A DNA stretch of 64,000 nt from positions 3,224,001 through 3,288,000 of the forward strand of contig NZ_OZ241747.1 of assembly GCF_965201005.1 (NCBI RefSeq), given 5' to 3'. The DNA is from Mucilaginibacter_A sp965201005 (lineage in GTDB: Bacteria; Bacteroidota; Bacteroidia; Sphingobacteriales; Sphingobacteriaceae). Each line of letters opens with the position of its first letter. Position 1 is the stretch's first letter. A model generated the notes under the pieces. That model did not search any database and was not told the origin of the DNA. It saw only the letters and a list, made by a program, of their open reading frames with translations. Of the stretch, positions 54,212 through 62,998 are shown in pieces. Both the position numbers and the translations under genes were made by a program.

Positions 54212-57200
54212 GGTTTTTCTGTTTGCGCCTGGTAATACCAGATCGTGTTGATGGTTTGGTCTAATTGCAGCAAAGCGTCCAGCCGGTCGGTTTGTAGTTG
54301 TACGGCCTGATTGTAGAGCGTTACATACTCGATATAACCGATTCCACCGCTTTTGAAAGACAACGATGCCGTACGCAGCAGTTCGGCCGCTTGCTTGAGT
54401 GCGAGCGTTTCGTAGTAAGTGACGGACTGCAGTTGCTGCTGATACCGATCTACCGTTTGCCGCCACTGGCCGAGCCATTCGCTTTGTTTGGCCGTAAGCG
54501 TAAATTCTGCGGCTTTTTTTTGAAAAACCGCATATTTGACCGCCGAACGGTAAGGCCCGAAAAAAAGCGGGATACTGAGGCCGGCCTGATACGAAGAAAA
54601 ACGGTTTCCACGTGTCAGCAAATCGTTGGTATTTTTCAGGTCCGGCCCAACAAAACTCTGATTATTGTACCCTAAAAGAAGCTCCGGCAAACGCCTCGCC
54701 TGGCTTACCCTGATCCGCGTTTCGCTAATGGCGAGCTGCTGTTTCGCTTGCCTCACTTCTGGGTTATCCAAAGCCGCAGCAGAATCTGCCAGCAAAAGCT
54801 TTTGCCAGGCGGGAGGTGATTGGTCTTCGGGCAGCAACAGTTTTTCTGTCCCCAGTAAATATCGCCAGCGGCTTTGCAAAACGTTTACATCGGCAACCAA
54901 TTGCAAACGCTGGTTCCGAAGCATCCCGGCCTTTGCTTCGGCACTGGTTAGGTTGATGCGCGAGGTCTCCCCTAAATCAAACCTCAACTTTTCCAAACGG
55001 ATTACCTCGGCATAAACGGAATCCTGCAGATTAAGCAACTTGATTTTGGCCAAATCCGTTGCCATCTGCACATAAACGTCCCGCACCTGATAAGCAATTT
55101 GGTTGCGCAATGTTTCCTCTTGCAGGGCTGTCAATTTCGTTTCCGCGTTTAAAAAACCCTTTTGTGCAGAAAAAACGCTTGGAAAAGGCAGGTTTTGCGT
55201 GATGGAAAACCGGTTGTCAATATATGGACTGTTAATTTTTCCGGCATCTGCCAGCAGTTGTGTTTTTGGCAGCTCGTAAGCCGTCCCAACATTTGCACTC
55301 GCCGCAAGTACCTGGTTTTGTGCCGATTTAATAGATGCGTTGTTGGCCAATGCTGTTTTTACCGCATCATTTATGTTGATCGATTGTCCGTGCGGTTGTT
55401 GCGTGGCCACCGGAAGCAGCTGCGCCCGGGAAGGAAGCGATAATGCCAGCAAAATTATTATGGCGGTAATGACTTTTTCAGGCTGTTTTTTTTTCTTTTT
55501 TTCCGAGGCAAAAAGTTTATACAAAGCAGGTAAAACCAGCAGCGTAAGCAAGGTTGCTGTGATCAGGCCACCGATCACGACGGTGGCCAGCGGACGCTGG
55601 ACTTCTGCACCGGCATGCGTGGAAATGGCCATCGGGAAAAACCCAAGGGAAGCTACCGTTGCCGTCATCAAAACGGGCCGTAACCGGTTGCCCGTGCCCT
55701 TTCGGATGCATTCATCGGTATCTTCCATGCCTTCCGCGCGCAACCGGTTGAATTCGCTGATCAGCACAATCCCGTTCAAAACCGCTACGCCAAACAAAGC
55801 GATAAAACCCACCCCGGCAGAAATACTAAAGTTCATCCCGCGGGCCCAAAGCGCAAAAACGCCCCCGATTGCGGCCAGCGGTATCGCCGAAAATACCAGC
55901 AAAGCTTCCTTAAATTGCCGGAAAGCAAAATACAGGAGCACCAAAATAAACAACAACGAAGCCGGGACCGCGATACTCAACCGTTTTTTGGCCGATTTCA
56001 GGTTCTCAAACTGACCACCGTATTCAATGTAATAACCGGGCGGCAGTTTTACCTTTTGTTTGATCTGCTGTTGCAGGTCGTTCACCACGCTTTGCACGTC
56101 GCGGCCGCGTACATTGAAGGATACCGAAACCCGCCGCTCGCCGTTTTCGCGCTGAATCTGGTTTGGCCCGTCTTTTACGCTGATATTGGCTACCTGGCTC
56201 AACGGTATCTGTTGTCCGCCGGGCGTATTTATCTGTAACTGTTCCAGGTTGTTGAAATCAGCCCTTGCCGTGTCGGACATGCGGAGCATCAGATCAAACT
56301 GCCGCTCGCCCTCATAAACGCTCCCCGCTTTTTCACCTGCAAAAACAGCATTGATGATATGGTTTACCTGGCTGATACTGAGGTTATACTGTGCCAATGC
56401 CGCACGGTTGTAGTGGACAACCAACTGCGGCAACCCGATGATTTTCTCGCCATAAACGTCGGCAGCCCCATTCACCTTCCTGGTAATGTTGCTTACTTTT
56501 TGGGCGAGGTCTGATAACTGGTTCAGGTCATCGCCAAAAATCTTGACCACAACGTCCTGCTTGGCACCGGAAATCAGCTCGTTGAAACGCATTTGCACCG
56601 GATACTCAAACCCAACGCTCAAGCCCGGGATTTGCGCCAGCGCATTGCCAAAAGCTTTTTCCAGGCCGTCATAATCTTTTGCAGTGGTCCATTTGGTTTT
56701 GTCTTTCAGGATGATGAACATATCGCATTGCTCGAGGGACATGGGGTCCGTCGGGATTTCTGCCGATCCGATCCTGCACGTCACCTGTTCCACTTCGGGA
56801 TATTTTTTAAGGGCGTCCGCTGCCTGTTTCATCCCTTCAATGGTTTTGGTAAGGGAAGTTCCGGGCAGAAAACGGGCATCAAGTGCATAGTCGCCTTCTT
56901 CCAGCTGCGGTATAAACTCCCCGCCCAAAGATTTGAACACGAAAAAGGCACCAACCAGCATCAGTATGCCAATGGCAAGCACGATTTTGGTATGTTGCAG
57001 GGTTTTGTCCAGCAACGGCGAATAATGTTTTTGCAGAAAAGCCATGATTTTATCCGCAAAATTCGGCTTCCCTGCATTTTTTCCAACCGTGAGTGCAGTC
57101 ATCATTGGCACATAAGTAAGCGAAAGCAAAAAAGCACCGATCAAAGCAAAGGCCACGGTTTCTGCCATCGGGCGGAACATTTTCCCTTCAATCCCCTGCA

Positions 57201-58602
57201 AACTCAGGATCGGCAGATAAACTACCAGGATGATGAACTGGCCGAAAATAGCAGAATTCATCAATCGTGAAGCGGCACTTTTGACTTCGTTGTCCACCTC
57301 TTCCCGCGTGACCGCTTCATTTGGCTGATCATTGGCCTTGTCGCGGAAACGGTGCATCACGCCTTCAACAATGATAACGGCACCATCTACAATCAGCCCG
57401 AAATCTAATGCGCCGAGGCTCATCAGGTTGGCCGAAACGTGGAACAAATCCATCATGATCAGTGCAAAAAGCATGGAAAGCGGAATTACCGAAGCCACCA
57501 CCAGACCGGAGCGCAGGTTTCCCAAAAAAAACACCAGCACAAAGATGACGATCAGCGCGCCTTCGATCAGGTTTCTTTTAACAGTGTCCATAGAGTTGCC
57601 CACCATTTTGCTGCGTTCATAATAAGGCATAATGGTAACACCTTCGGGCAGGCGTTTTTTGATTTCTTCCACTTTTGCCTTCACGTCTTTCACCACCTGC
57701 ACGGCGTTCGCGCCTTTCAACATCAGCACAACGGCACCGGAAACCTCACCATATTTATCGTTGTACATCGCCCCAAAGCGCAAAGCATTGCCGATGCGCA
57801 CACCGGCCACATCGCCCAGTTTTAAGGGCAAGCCGCGTACGTTTTTTACCGGTATATTTCGCAAATCGTCAAGCGAAGCCGCCAGGCCTTCGGTACGGAT
57901 ATAGTATGCGTTCGGGCCTTTTTCGATATAAGCACCGCCTGTATTTTCGTTGTTTTGCTGTACAGCGTTGTACAATTCATTCAACGTGATGCCCAGACTT
58001 TTTAAACGGTCTGTATTCACCACCACCTGATATTCTTTCAGCTTGCCGCCCAAACTGCTCACGTCTGCAACGCCCTGCACGCCAAGCAGTTGCCGCCGTA
58101 CAATCCATTCCTGTATCGTCCGTAGTTCTGTAAGCGTATAACGGTTTTCATATCCGGCCTTTGGCACTACATAATATTGGTAAACTTCGCCCAAACCTGT
58201 GGAAACCGGGCCCATATCGGTTTCGCCAATGCCCGGCGGGATCACGTTTTTGAGTTGGCTGATGCGCTCGCTCACCTCTTGCCGGGCGCGATAAATGTCT
58301 ACATTGTCGTTAAACACAACCGTTACGTTGGACAGCCCGAAGCGGGAAATGGAACGCATTTCCTTTAGTTCCGGCAGCGAAGCCATTACGCGTTCTATGG
58401 GCATGGAAATCAGGCGTTCTACTTCCGGCGCAGCCAAAGAGGGCGAAACGGTGATCAGCAGCACTTGGTTGTTGGTAATGTCAGGAACGGCGTCAACAGG
58501 TAGCTTAGACGCAGAATAGACGCCAAAAGCGGCCATCAGCAGCACGAGCAAGCCCACGATGAGTTTGTTCCTGACCGAGAATTCTATAATTCGATCGATC
58601 AT
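54208..58602 (-). CDS. CusA/CzcA heavy-metal RND pump fused to a TolC-type outer-membrane domain
   Basis: 1464 residues. Residues 1-1040 are a complete heavy-metal RND pump: MIDRIIEFSVRNKLIVGLLVLL, PVDAVPDITNNQVLL, GALDFGLIVDGAVIIVEG (proton-relay Asp), EFIPQLEEGD, and the second membrane half. Residues about 1060-1464 are a TolC-like outer-membrane factor with two helix-hairpin repeats (SININDAVKTALANNASIKSAQNQV... and the C-terminal copy). The internal ALSLPSRAQ junction looks like an old signal peptide. Fused forms occur in Bacteroidetes. Pumps Cu, Ag, Zn, Co or Cd; the metal is not determined. Confidence 0.93.
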   Translation of the reverse strand: MIDRIIEFSVRNKLIVGLLVLLMAAFGVYSASKLPVDAVPDITNNQVLLITVSPSLAAPEVERLISMPIERVMASLPELKEMRSISRFGLSNVTVVFNDNVDIYRARQEVSERISQLKNVIPPGIGETDMGPVSTGLGEVYQYYVVPKAGYENRYTLTELRTIQEWIVRRQLLGVQGVADVSSLGGKLKEYQVVVNTDRLKSLGITLNELYNAVQQNNENTGGAYIEKGPNAYYIRTEGLAASLDDLRNIPVKNVRGLPLKLGDVAGVRIGNALRFGAMYNDKYGEVSGAVVLMLKGANAVQVVKDVKAKVEEIKKRLPEGVTIMPYYERSKMVGNSMDTVKRNLIEGALIVIFVLVFFLGNLRSGLVVASVIPLSMLFALIMMDLFHVSANLMSLGALDFGLIVDGAVIIVEGVMHRFRDKANDQPNEAVTREEVDNEVKSAASRLMNSAIFGQFIILVVYLPILSLQGIEGKMFRPMAETVAFALIGAFLLSLTYVPMMTALTVGKNAGKPNFADKIMAFLQKHYSPLLDKTLQHTKIVLAIGILMLVGAFFVFKSLGGEFIPQLEEGDYALDARFLPGTSLTKTIEGMKQAADALKKYPEVEQVTCRIGSAEIPTDPMSLEQCDMFIILKDKTKWTTAKDYDGLEKAFGNALAQIPGLSVGFEYPVQMRFNELISGAKQDVVVKIFGDDLNQLSDLAQKVSNITRKVNGAADVYGEKIIGLPQLVVHYNRAALAQYNLSISQVNHIINAVFAGEKAGSVYEGERQFDLMLRMSDTARADFNNLEQLQINTPGGQQIPLSQVANISVKDGPNQIQRENGERRVSVSFNVRGRDVQSVVNDLQQQIKQKVKLPPGYYIEYGGQFENLKSAKKRLSIAVPASLLFILVLLYFAFRQFKEALLVFSAIPLAAIGGVFALWARGMNFSISAGVGFIALFGVAVLNGIVLISEFNRLRAEGMEDTDECIRKGTGNRLRPVLMTATVASLGFFPMAISTHAGAEVQRPLATVVIGGLITATLLTLLVLPALYKLFASEKKKKKQPEKVITAIIILLALSLPSRAQLLPVATQQPHGQSININDAVKTALANNASIKSAQNQVLAASANVGTAYELPKTQLLADAGKINSPYIDNRFSITQNLPFPSVFSAQKGFLNAETKLTALQEETLRNQIAYQVRDVYVQMATDLAKIKLLNLQDSVYAEVIRLEKLRFDLGETSRINLTSAEAKAGMLRNQRLQLVADVNVLQSRWRYLLGTEKLLLPEDQSPPAWQKLLLADSAAALDNPEVRQAKQQLAISETRIRVSQARRLPELLLGYNNQSFVGPDLKNTNDLLTRGNRFSSYQAGLSIPLFFGPYRSAVKYAVFQKKAAEFTLTAKQSEWLGQWRQTVDRYQQQLQSVTYYETLALKQAAELLRTASLSFKSGGIGYIEYVTLYNQAVQLQTDRLDALLQLDQTINTIWYYQAQTEKP

Positions 58603-58665
58603 TTTTTTTTGAACTTAGTTTGAAATAGGATGAAGCCCTGCCAAAACAAGCAGGGCAGGATGCGG

Positions 58666-59046
58666 TCACACGGTTTTTGGAGGCTGGAAAACCTTATCTG
58701 TAAACCGAAACGCAACAGGGGAAGGCAAATATCCAATTTTGGGTAGAAGGTGAAAGGTGCGAAAATGTGCCACTTGTGCCACAATCGGCGGCATAGACAA
58801 TTGGATGGCCAGATTATGGTTATCCAACGTTTTGAACGGCAGTTGCATGTCCTGCGCATAATCTTCGTCAACCACGGTTTTGTCGAGATAGTGCATTTTC
58901 AAAAAACCGGCAATCGTAGTGCCCGGATGCAAACGCACATGCTGATTGTAGTGCTGCACCAACAGTGGGAGCTTCAGCATTTCGCCCAACACCGTGCTTT
59001 GCAGCAAAAACAAGAGCAGAAGAAACCGGGCTATTCGGGCACGCAT
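58666..59046 (-). CDS. Small exported protein upstream of the metal efflux genes
   Basis: 126 residues. Signal peptide RFLLLLFLLQSTVLGEM-like, then LPLLVQHYNQHVRLHPGTTIAGFLKMHYLD and five histidines. No known domain recognised. It directly precedes the RND-TolC fusion on the same strand (63 bp), and similar short proteins occur in this place in related genomes, so it probably serves the efflux system, perhaps in periplasmic metal binding. Function unknown. Confidence 0.6.
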   Translation of the reverse strand: MRARIARFLLLLFLLQSTVLGEMLKLPLLVQHYNQHVRLHPGTTIAGFLKMHYLDKTVVDEDYAQDMQLPFKTLDNHNLAIQLSMPPIVAQVAHFRTFHLLPKIGYLPSPVAFRFTDKVFQPPKTV

Positions 59047-59205
59047 AATATTTTAACAAAGATTGAATATCAGGTTGTTCCAAAAAACAAAGAGACCTTC
59101 AAATATAACACGCAAAAACAAGCTTTGTCGGATTTTATCGCAAAATAGAAACATTCAAGATAAGACTTTCAACTGTTTGGGAAATGTATCGGTTGTCCCA
59201 TTGCC

Positions 59206-59228
59206 ATGCTGTTTTTATCGATATAAAA
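59206..59228. repeat. CTG-type motif
   Basis: ATGCTGTTTTTA then TCGATATAAAA; single copy with no inverted partner nearby. Confidence 0.8.
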
Positions 59229-59371
59229 GTAGTGAGGGTAGTCGTCCCGGTTTTTAATCGGCACAAAACCCATTTTGGCTCCTATAGAAGACGATCATGC
59301 AGATGCCTTTCGACATAAAAATCCATGGCAATCATATACAATATTTTTTCCTGTGGGAGAATAAACTCCTG

Positions 59372-59487
59372 ATGCTTCTTTTATGGCCATAAATATTGTT
59401 TTTTTAACAACGCTGTCAAAAGCATCAAAACCGGGTTTTTGTATGATAAAAGAAGCATCACAAAACTTATAGGCATAAAAGAAGCAT
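59372..59487. repeat. Motif cluster: one forward, two reverse
   Basis: ATGCTTCTTTTA (59372-59383, then TGGCCATAAAT), GATAAAAGAAGCAT (59445-59458) and TAAAAGAAGCAT (59476-59487). The last is preceded by TATAGGCA. Confidence 0.85.
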
Positions 59488-59501
59488 TGGCCGCCAAAAA
59501 T

Positions 59502-60197
59502 TCAATCACTGTAGCGGTCGTTCCGCCACGGATAAGCCGTGTTGGAATAGCCGCGGTCTTCCCAGAAACCCGGTTTGTCTTCTGTTAGAAACTCGATGCG
59601 TTTGATCCATTTGCTGCCTTTCCAGGCGTAAAGTTGCGGCGTGATCATGCGTGCCGGTCCGCCATGTTCTTTGGCCAAAGGCTGCCCGTCAAAAGTATGC
59701 ACGATCAAAACATCGGGTTTCAGTGCTTCTTCCAGCGAAAGGTTGGTGCTGTAAGTATCATATCCATAGCACATTACATGCGTGGCGGTTTCTTTTGGAC
59801 GGACGAGCGCCGCCAGATCGAGCAAACTCACGCCTTTCCAGTGCATGTTCAGCTTAGACCAGGTGGTCACGCAATGAAAATCAGACGTGTCTTTGGTTTG
59901 CGGCATGTCCATAAACTGTTTCCAGGTAAGGCGGAGCGGGGTTTTCACGGCACCGTCAATGGTCAGCCGCCAGCGTTCTAAAGGGATATTTGGCTGATAA
60001 CCAAGATCCAGCACCGGCCATTTCACGGTTTTGGTCTGCCCGACCGGTATTTCCGGCATTCCGTGCCGGTTGGCCGGGCCGCTTCCTTTTGGCCCGTCAT
60101 CGGCTACAGAAGGTGTTTGCTTCATTTTTTCTTCAAAACGCGCTTTTAGTTTCATGCGCGCTTCAACAATGCGTTCTGTTTTTTCCGATTCTTCCAT
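59502..60197 (-). CDS. Sulfite oxidase-like molybdopterin oxidoreductase
   Basis: 231 residues, no clear export signal. Molybdenum ligand Cys in DFHCVTTWSK, plus RWRLTIDGAVKTPLRLTWKQFM, YDTYSTNLSLEEAL, HGGPARMITPQLYAWKGSKWI and FWEDRGYSNTAYPWRNDRYS, all of the YedY/sulfite-oxidase-like group. An alternative start at 60155 (MKLKARFEEK) overlaps the upstream small frame by 4 bp (ATGA). The cytochrome b at 51.6 kb could be its electron acceptor. Substrate unknown. Confidence 0.88.
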   Translation of the reverse strand: MEESEKTERIVEARMKLKARFEEKMKQTPSVADDGPKGSGPANRHGMPEIPVGQTKTVKWPVLDLGYQPNIPLERWRLTIDGAVKTPLRLTWKQFMDMPQTKDTSDFHCVTTWSKLNMHWKGVSLLDLAALVRPKETATHVMCYGYDTYSTNLSLEEALKPDVLIVHTFDGQPLAKEHGGPARMITPQLYAWKGSKWIKRIEFLTEDKPGFWEDRGYSNTAYPWRNDRYSD

Positions 60198-60382
60198 AAA
60201 CCTTGTGCTTCTTTTGCCAGCTTGACGATGTATTTTCCGGTAACGATTTTATTGGGCGAATGTTGTTTGCTTAGATAAGGCATCGATTTTCCTGCTTCTT
60301 TAAAATATAAAAAATCGACAAGGCAGAAGCTGTTGACAAATCGCCCTGGTTTTATTCTGATATGTGCTTTTGTATTGAACAA
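60152..60382 (-). CDS. Possible small protein coupled to the sulfite oxidase-like gene
   Basis: 76-codon frame beginning with TTG at 60382 inside a CTG-type repeat, with composition like a real protein (VDFLYFKEAGKSMPYLSKQH, VTGKYIVKLAKEAQGLWKNRK). It ends with TGA overlapping an in-frame ATG (60155) of the sulfite oxidase-like gene, a typical coupling arrangement. No domain recognised; the start codon within repeat DNA is doubtful. Confidence 0.35.
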   Translation of the reverse strand: MFNTKAHIRIKPGRFVNSFCLVDFLYFKEAGKSMPYLSKQHSPNKIVTGKYIVKLAKEAQGLWKNRKKQNALLKRA

Positions 60383-60819
60383 TGCTGTTTTTATCGGTCT
60401 TTTTTATAGATGGGGAAGTTACCACTAAACTGATTTTTATTTCATCCTTAAAAAAAAGGAACGGCTGTTTGCATGCGATGAAAAACTTAAATAATTATTT
60501 TTGGAATACGTTGACCGCCTGAATTTAACCAAAAACCAAAATGACGGACCATGCTGATTTGAGTTCTGATATCATCACCCTTAACCTGAAAGTAAAATAA
60601 TTACTGTTGAGCAATCAGTGAAACAGAACCCAGGATATTGTGATCAATGCTTCTTTTATCGGTATAAAATCATTGTCAGAGTTTGCGAAGCGGCACTGTT
60701 TTTATGCCGATAAAAACAGTATGGTTTTTTTTTGCGGATAAGCTACCTGCAATAAATCCTTTGTTTTTCTTCAGCTTTCCTTCAGCTTTGTTGGTTAATT
60801 TTACCTGAAAAAGCAAAAA
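60198..60819. other. Gap between the sulfite oxidase-like and response regulator genes
   Basis: Apart from the possible small frame (60152-60382) it holds a CTG-type motif at 60382-60393, the repeat group at 60647-60720 and a 19-codon frame at 60541-60600 (MTDHADLSSDIITLNLKVK), too short to judge. A possible promoter for the regulator lies near 60795 (TAATTTTA). Confidence 0.45.
60647..60720. repeat. Motif plus a perfect 26-bp palindrome of the CTG variant
   Basis: ATGCTTCTTTTA (60647-60658, then TCGGTATAAAA). At 60695-60720 ACTGTTTTTA and TAAAAACAGT form perfect 10-bp inverted arms around TGCCGA, showing the fully symmetric form of the dyad. Confidence 0.85.
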
Positions 60820-61491
60820 TTGAAACTCCTGATTGTTGAAGATGAGCAAGGCCTGCGCGAAAATATTGAAAAGTATTTTACAGAAGAAGGCAGTATTTGC
60901 GAGAGCTGCGGAACGCTGAAATCTGCCGTTCAGAAATTAGCACTCTATCGGTACGACTGCGTGGTCCTGGACATCAATCTGCCTGATGGTGAAGGTTTTG
61001 CCGTATTGGACTACCTGCGCTCCAATGATAAAAACGAGTGTGTATTGATCATTTCTGCGCGCAATTCCCTGGACGATAAATTGAAAGGCTTGTCAATTGG
61101 TGCCGATGATTATATTACCAAGCCGTTCCATTTGGCAGAACTGAAAGCCAGGCTGATCGCCGTTTTCCGCAGAAAAACCTTTGGCACCAACAACGTCCTG
61201 AACTATAAAGAAATCGTGGTCGACTTGTCCGGCAGGACTGTGGACGTAAACGGCAAAGCTATCCTATTGACGCGCAAAGAATACGACATGCTGCTTTATT
61301 TTATCGCCAACAAAAACAAAGTGGTTTCCAGGAACGCCATCGCAGAACATCTTTGGGGCGATGACATGGACACGGCAGACAGCTTCGATTTTATCTATAC
61401 ACACATCAAAAACCTTCGTAAAAAGCTGATGGACAGCACACAAAAAGATTTTATCACGTCTGTTTACGGCGTAGGCTACAAATTCAGCTAA
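60820..61491 (+). CDS. OmpR-type response regulator
   Basis: 223 residues from TTG 60820 (MKLLIVEDEQGLREN). Phospho-Asp in CVVLDINLPDGEG, GADDYITKPFHLAEL with the conserved Lys, then a winged helix with LTRKEYDMLLYFIANKNKVVSRNAIAEHLWG and SVYGVGYKFS. The kinase gene begins at the next base, so the two are translated together. Position near metal efflux and Dps genes suggests stress or metal control, inferred only. Confidence 0.94.
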   Translation: MKLLIVEDEQGLRENIEKYFTEEGSICESCGTLKSAVQKLALYRYDCVVLDINLPDGEGFAVLDYLRSNDKNECVLIISARNSLDDKLKGLSIGADDYITKPFHLAELKARLIAVFRRKTFGTNNVLNYKEIVVDLSGRTVDVNGKAILLTRKEYDMLLYFIANKNKVVSRNAIAEHLWGDDMDTADSFDFIYTHIKNLRKKLMDSTQKDFITSVYGVGYKFS

Positions 61492-62766
61492 ATGAAATTA
61501 TCGGCACATTATAATAAGGCAAGTATTATCATCAGCGTTTCGGTTTTGCTGATTTCCGGTATTGTTTATTATACGGCCATCAACCGGATTGCCAAAAAAC
61601 AACTAGACGATAATTTGCGCGAAGAAGTGGAGGAGGTTTTGGATTATGTACATCATAACGGCCGTTTCCCTAAAGAAGCGGAATTTGACGAAGACCAAAC
61701 GACTTTTATCAAAACAGATCAAAACAGTTTTAAAACACAGTTTTTTGATGCCATTTACACAGATCATAAACTCCGCCGGGACGAACAAGGCCGCGCAGTT
61801 GCCACATTGATCCCACTGCACGGCCAAAATTATATCTGTACCATTATCGTTTCCCGGGAAAGCACGGAATATCTCATCCAGGTGATTTCCGCGATCACTT
61901 TATTGCTCACGGCACTTTTGCTCCTGGTTTTGACCATCACCAATAAATACATCCTGAACGGATTGTGGCGGCCGTTTTACTACATTTTGGATCATGTAAA
62001 AACTTTCAACCTGACAGATCAAATCAAAAAAATTGATATTGTTGAAAGTCCTGTGGACGAATTTCAGGAATTGAATCATGCAGTTTCCACCATGTCGTCG
62101 CGCGTGTCCAGCGATTATCAGGGGTTGAAAGCTTTTACCGAAAACGCTTCCCACGAAATGATCACACCAATTGCGGTAATCACTTCCAAGCTGGATACGC
62201 TCATCCAGGACGAACGCTTAGAATCAGGCCAGCTTTCGCAAATTACCGACGTTTATGCGGCCATAAGCAAGCTTTCCCGCATCAACCAGTCGCTTATTTT
62301 GTTAGTGAAAATTGACAACAACCTGATCCAGGAACGGGAAATTGTAGCATTGAAACCAATTCTGCTGGAAAAGGCCCAACAGTTTCAGGAAATTATCGGC
62401 AACAAAAACATCCTGCTTGAACTGGTCTTGGAGGAAGCAGAAGTTAAGGCAAGTAAATACCTGATCGATATATTGATCGGCAACCTTTTCAGCAATTCCA
62501 TCAGGCATAACAAACCGGGCGGTAAAATCATTGTCGGGCTTCATCATCAGCAACTCACTTTTCAAAACTCCGGCGAAGACACGCCGCTTCAACAAGAACG
62601 GATATTCAGCAGGTTTTACAAAGGCCGCAATTCGGATGGTATTGGCTTAGGTTTGGCAGTGGTAGATAATATTTGCTCTAAATACGGTTTTTATATGAAA
62701 TACCATTTTGCTGAAAACCTGCACAATTTTTCGGTAAACTTCAATACTGAAAAAGGATTGTCATGA
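61492..62766 (+). CDS. Sensor histidine kinase
   Basis: 424 residues. N-terminal helix IIISVSVLLISGIVYYTAI, a periplasmic loop of about 110 residues, second helix LLLTALLLLVLTITNKYIL, a linker, then HisKA with FTENASHEMITPIAVITSKLD (phospho-His in SHEM) and an ATPase domain with ILIGNLFSNSIRHNKPGG, FQNSGEDTP and IGLGLAVVDNICSKYG. The ATPase N-box is NLFSNSIRHN, slightly unusual. Partner of the regulator before it; same family layout as CusS/BaeS type kinases. Confidence 0.92.
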   Translation: MKLSAHYNKASIIISVSVLLISGIVYYTAINRIAKKQLDDNLREEVEEVLDYVHHNGRFPKEAEFDEDQTTFIKTDQNSFKTQFFDAIYTDHKLRRDEQGRAVATLIPLHGQNYICTIIVSRESTEYLIQVISAITLLLTALLLLVLTITNKYILNGLWRPFYYILDHVKTFNLTDQIKKIDIVESPVDEFQELNHAVSTMSSRVSSDYQGLKAFTENASHEMITPIAVITSKLDTLIQDERLESGQLSQITDVYAAISKLSRINQSLILLVKIDNNLIQEREIVALKPILLEKAQQFQEIIGNKNILLELVLEEAEVKASKYLIDILIGNLFSNSIRHNKPGGKIIVGLHHQQLTFQNSGEDTPLQQERIFSRFYKGRNSDGIGLGLAVVDNICSKYGFYMKYHFAENLHNFSVNFNTEKGLS

Positions 62767-62998
62767 CTTTTCAACAAAGGCAAATTCGATCTGCAAACTT
62801 CAAACTTCCTTCAAAATTGTCCGTTAAATTCGCAGTGTCCGAAGTATAAAGCCGAACACTTCCTTATTTAAAGGACCATCAATTAATTGCCCTTCCGTTT
62901 GGACAACGGGTTTTCCCGCTAAACTATTTTTTGATCGGATCAGGAAATAGTGATGCGGCAGAACTAAGCATTTAATCTCTAAAACTATATTTAACAAA

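Larger units (their letters stand above)
59047..59501. other. 455-bp intergenic region rich in repeat motifs
   Basis: Carries a CTG-type motif at 59206 and a motif cluster at 59372-59487, plus AT-rich unique sequence. No gene seen. The sulfite oxidase gene ends at 59502. Confidence 0.6.

Noticed and set aside
54212..54478. Longer N-terminus for the RND adaptor
   Set aside because: The extra part is out-of-frame RND-TolC coding sequence; the lipoprotein signal begins at ATG 54211.
55162..58519. Many plus-strand frames across the RND-TolC gene
   Set aside because: They are antisense shadows of one long, well-supported minus-strand gene.
2329..60720. CRISPR array from the many repeated 12-mers
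   Set aside because: Spacing is irregular, copies are in both orientations, spread over 58 kb, and no cas genes are present.
3936..60720. The inverted pairs as ordinary Rho-independent terminators
   Set aside because: Arms are AT-rich, 30-190 bp apart and without GC stems; many are upstream of genes or within operons. A minor role in termination is not excluded.
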